Shown here: positions 63,701 to 64,000 of the stretch, in pieces
Layout: every line of letters begins with the position of its first letter
How positions within the stretch are numbered: position 1 is the first letter of the stretch
Made by a program: the position numbers and the translations under genes
Origin: Peronospora farinosa
Lineage: Eukaryota > Oomycota > Peronosporomycetes > Peronosporales > Peronosporaceae
Reading direction: 5' to 3'
NCBI GenBank assembly: GCA_947646735.1
Contig: CANTFK010000722.1
Coordinates: 56,760-120,759 of the forward strand
Length of the DNA: 64,000 bases
The notes under the pieces: generated by a model
Databases searched by the model: none
What the model was told of the DNA's origin: nothing
Seen by the model: only the letters and a program-made list of their open reading frames with translations

Positions 63701-64000
63701 GAACCTATGATCTTGCCTATCGGTAGCCCAGGATCTACTGCCGCGTGTCGCCTTCTTGGAAATAAATCAGACTTGCTATGTGGTCCACTTCAAACACTGT
63801 GTCGATCCAGTTTTGTCGATCCAGTTTTGTCGATCCAGTTTTGTCGATCCAGTTTTGTCGATCCAGTTTTGTCGATCCAGTTTTGTCGATCCAGTTTTGT
63901 CGATCCAGTTTTGTCGATCCAGTTTTGTCGATCCAGTTTTGTCGATCCAGTTTTGTCGATCCAGTTTTGTCGATCCAGTTCTGTCGATCCAGTTTTGTCG
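57741..64000 (-). repeat. satellite array, minus-oriented arm (units M1-M7)
   Basis: The same unit in reverse orientation, highly uniform, running off the window. Boundaries: M1 57741-58472 (partial), M2 58473-59403, M3 59404-60333, M4 60334-61376, M5 61377-62362, M6 62363-63292, M7 63293-64000 (cut by the window). M2, M3 and M6 are 930-931 bp; M5 is longer by 56 bp (4 x 14). M4 lacks one 13-bp repeat and gains about 126 bp (9 x 14). M1-M5 are of the GTTTTTAAG subtype, M6 is GGTGTGAAG. All clean copies in this arm read GGGAAAGTTTTTGG where plus-arm copies read GGGAAATTTTTTGG. Confidence 0.92.

Noticed and set aside
51771..64000. Many ORFs of 110-190 codons in the array as possible Cys-rich secreted proteins
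   Set aside because: They arise because the 14-bp repeat lacks stops in all frames of one strand; start sites and flanks belong to the repeat unit, and no signal peptide or codon bias supports genes.

Overview
The window comes from a nuclear genome of an oomycete, most likely a Peronosporaceae member (Phytophthora or a downy mildew). Three things support this. The genes are compact, with either no introns or short GT-AG introns of about 60-104 nt. CTCATT/TTCATT-type initiator motifs lie close upstream of several start codons. The gene content includes an FKS-type 1,3-beta-glucan synthase fused to an MFS transporter, next to abundant Gypsy, Helitron and LINE remnants. The species cannot be fixed from sequence alone.

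Layout. Positions 1-569 hold the 3' end of a LINE ORF2. From 1.2 to 38.1 kb there is a dense block of ten genes: mitochondrial pyruvate carboxylase (+); a peroxisomal enoyl-CoA isomerase-like protein ending in SKL (+); a six-exon coiled-coil protein (-); a PDCD7/U11-U12 59K-like minor-spliceosome protein (+); eIF2A (-); a BED-finger hAT-derived protein (+); CTF8 (-); a truncated acyl-CoA-synthetase-like pseudoenzyme (+); a 5,081-aa HECT ubiquitin ligase (-); and the 2,300-aa glucan synthase-MFS fusion (-). Neighbours are mostly divergent or convergent with very short spacers, so several share short bidirectional promoter regions. Exon structures were worked out by eye from frame continuity and splice signals.

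From about 39 kb the window becomes entirely repetitive. There is a single copy of a satellite-like unit (39.0-39.8 kb), then an old Ty3/Gypsy element on the minus strand (40.07-48.16 kb, two LTRs of about 600 bp). This element carries an inactivated reverse transcriptase (YFND for YFDD), a chromodomain, and a decayed but recognisable extra ORF on the opposite strand. Next come AT-rich debris with Helitron-end-like hairpins and a Helitron helicase remnant (49.6-51.5 kb) cut off exactly where a tandem array begins. From 51.5 kb to the window end the array consists of units of about 0.93-1.3 kb, each containing a block of a 14-bp minisatellite. The array has two inverted arms (plus-oriented to about 57.6 kb, minus-oriented from 57.74 kb), with two unit subtypes in mirror order. 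They meet at about 2.5 kb of eroded sequence containing two long G runs, which may be a real inversion or an assembly join.

Functionally the genes are housekeeping: anaplerosis, fatty-acid isomerisation, minor splicing, translation initiation, sister-chromatid cohesion, ubiquitination and wall glucan synthesis. The more novel material lies in the repeats: an antisense accessory ORF in a Gypsy element, LTRs built as chains of inverted repeats, a 168-bp higher-order repeat of 14-mers, and the inverted array.
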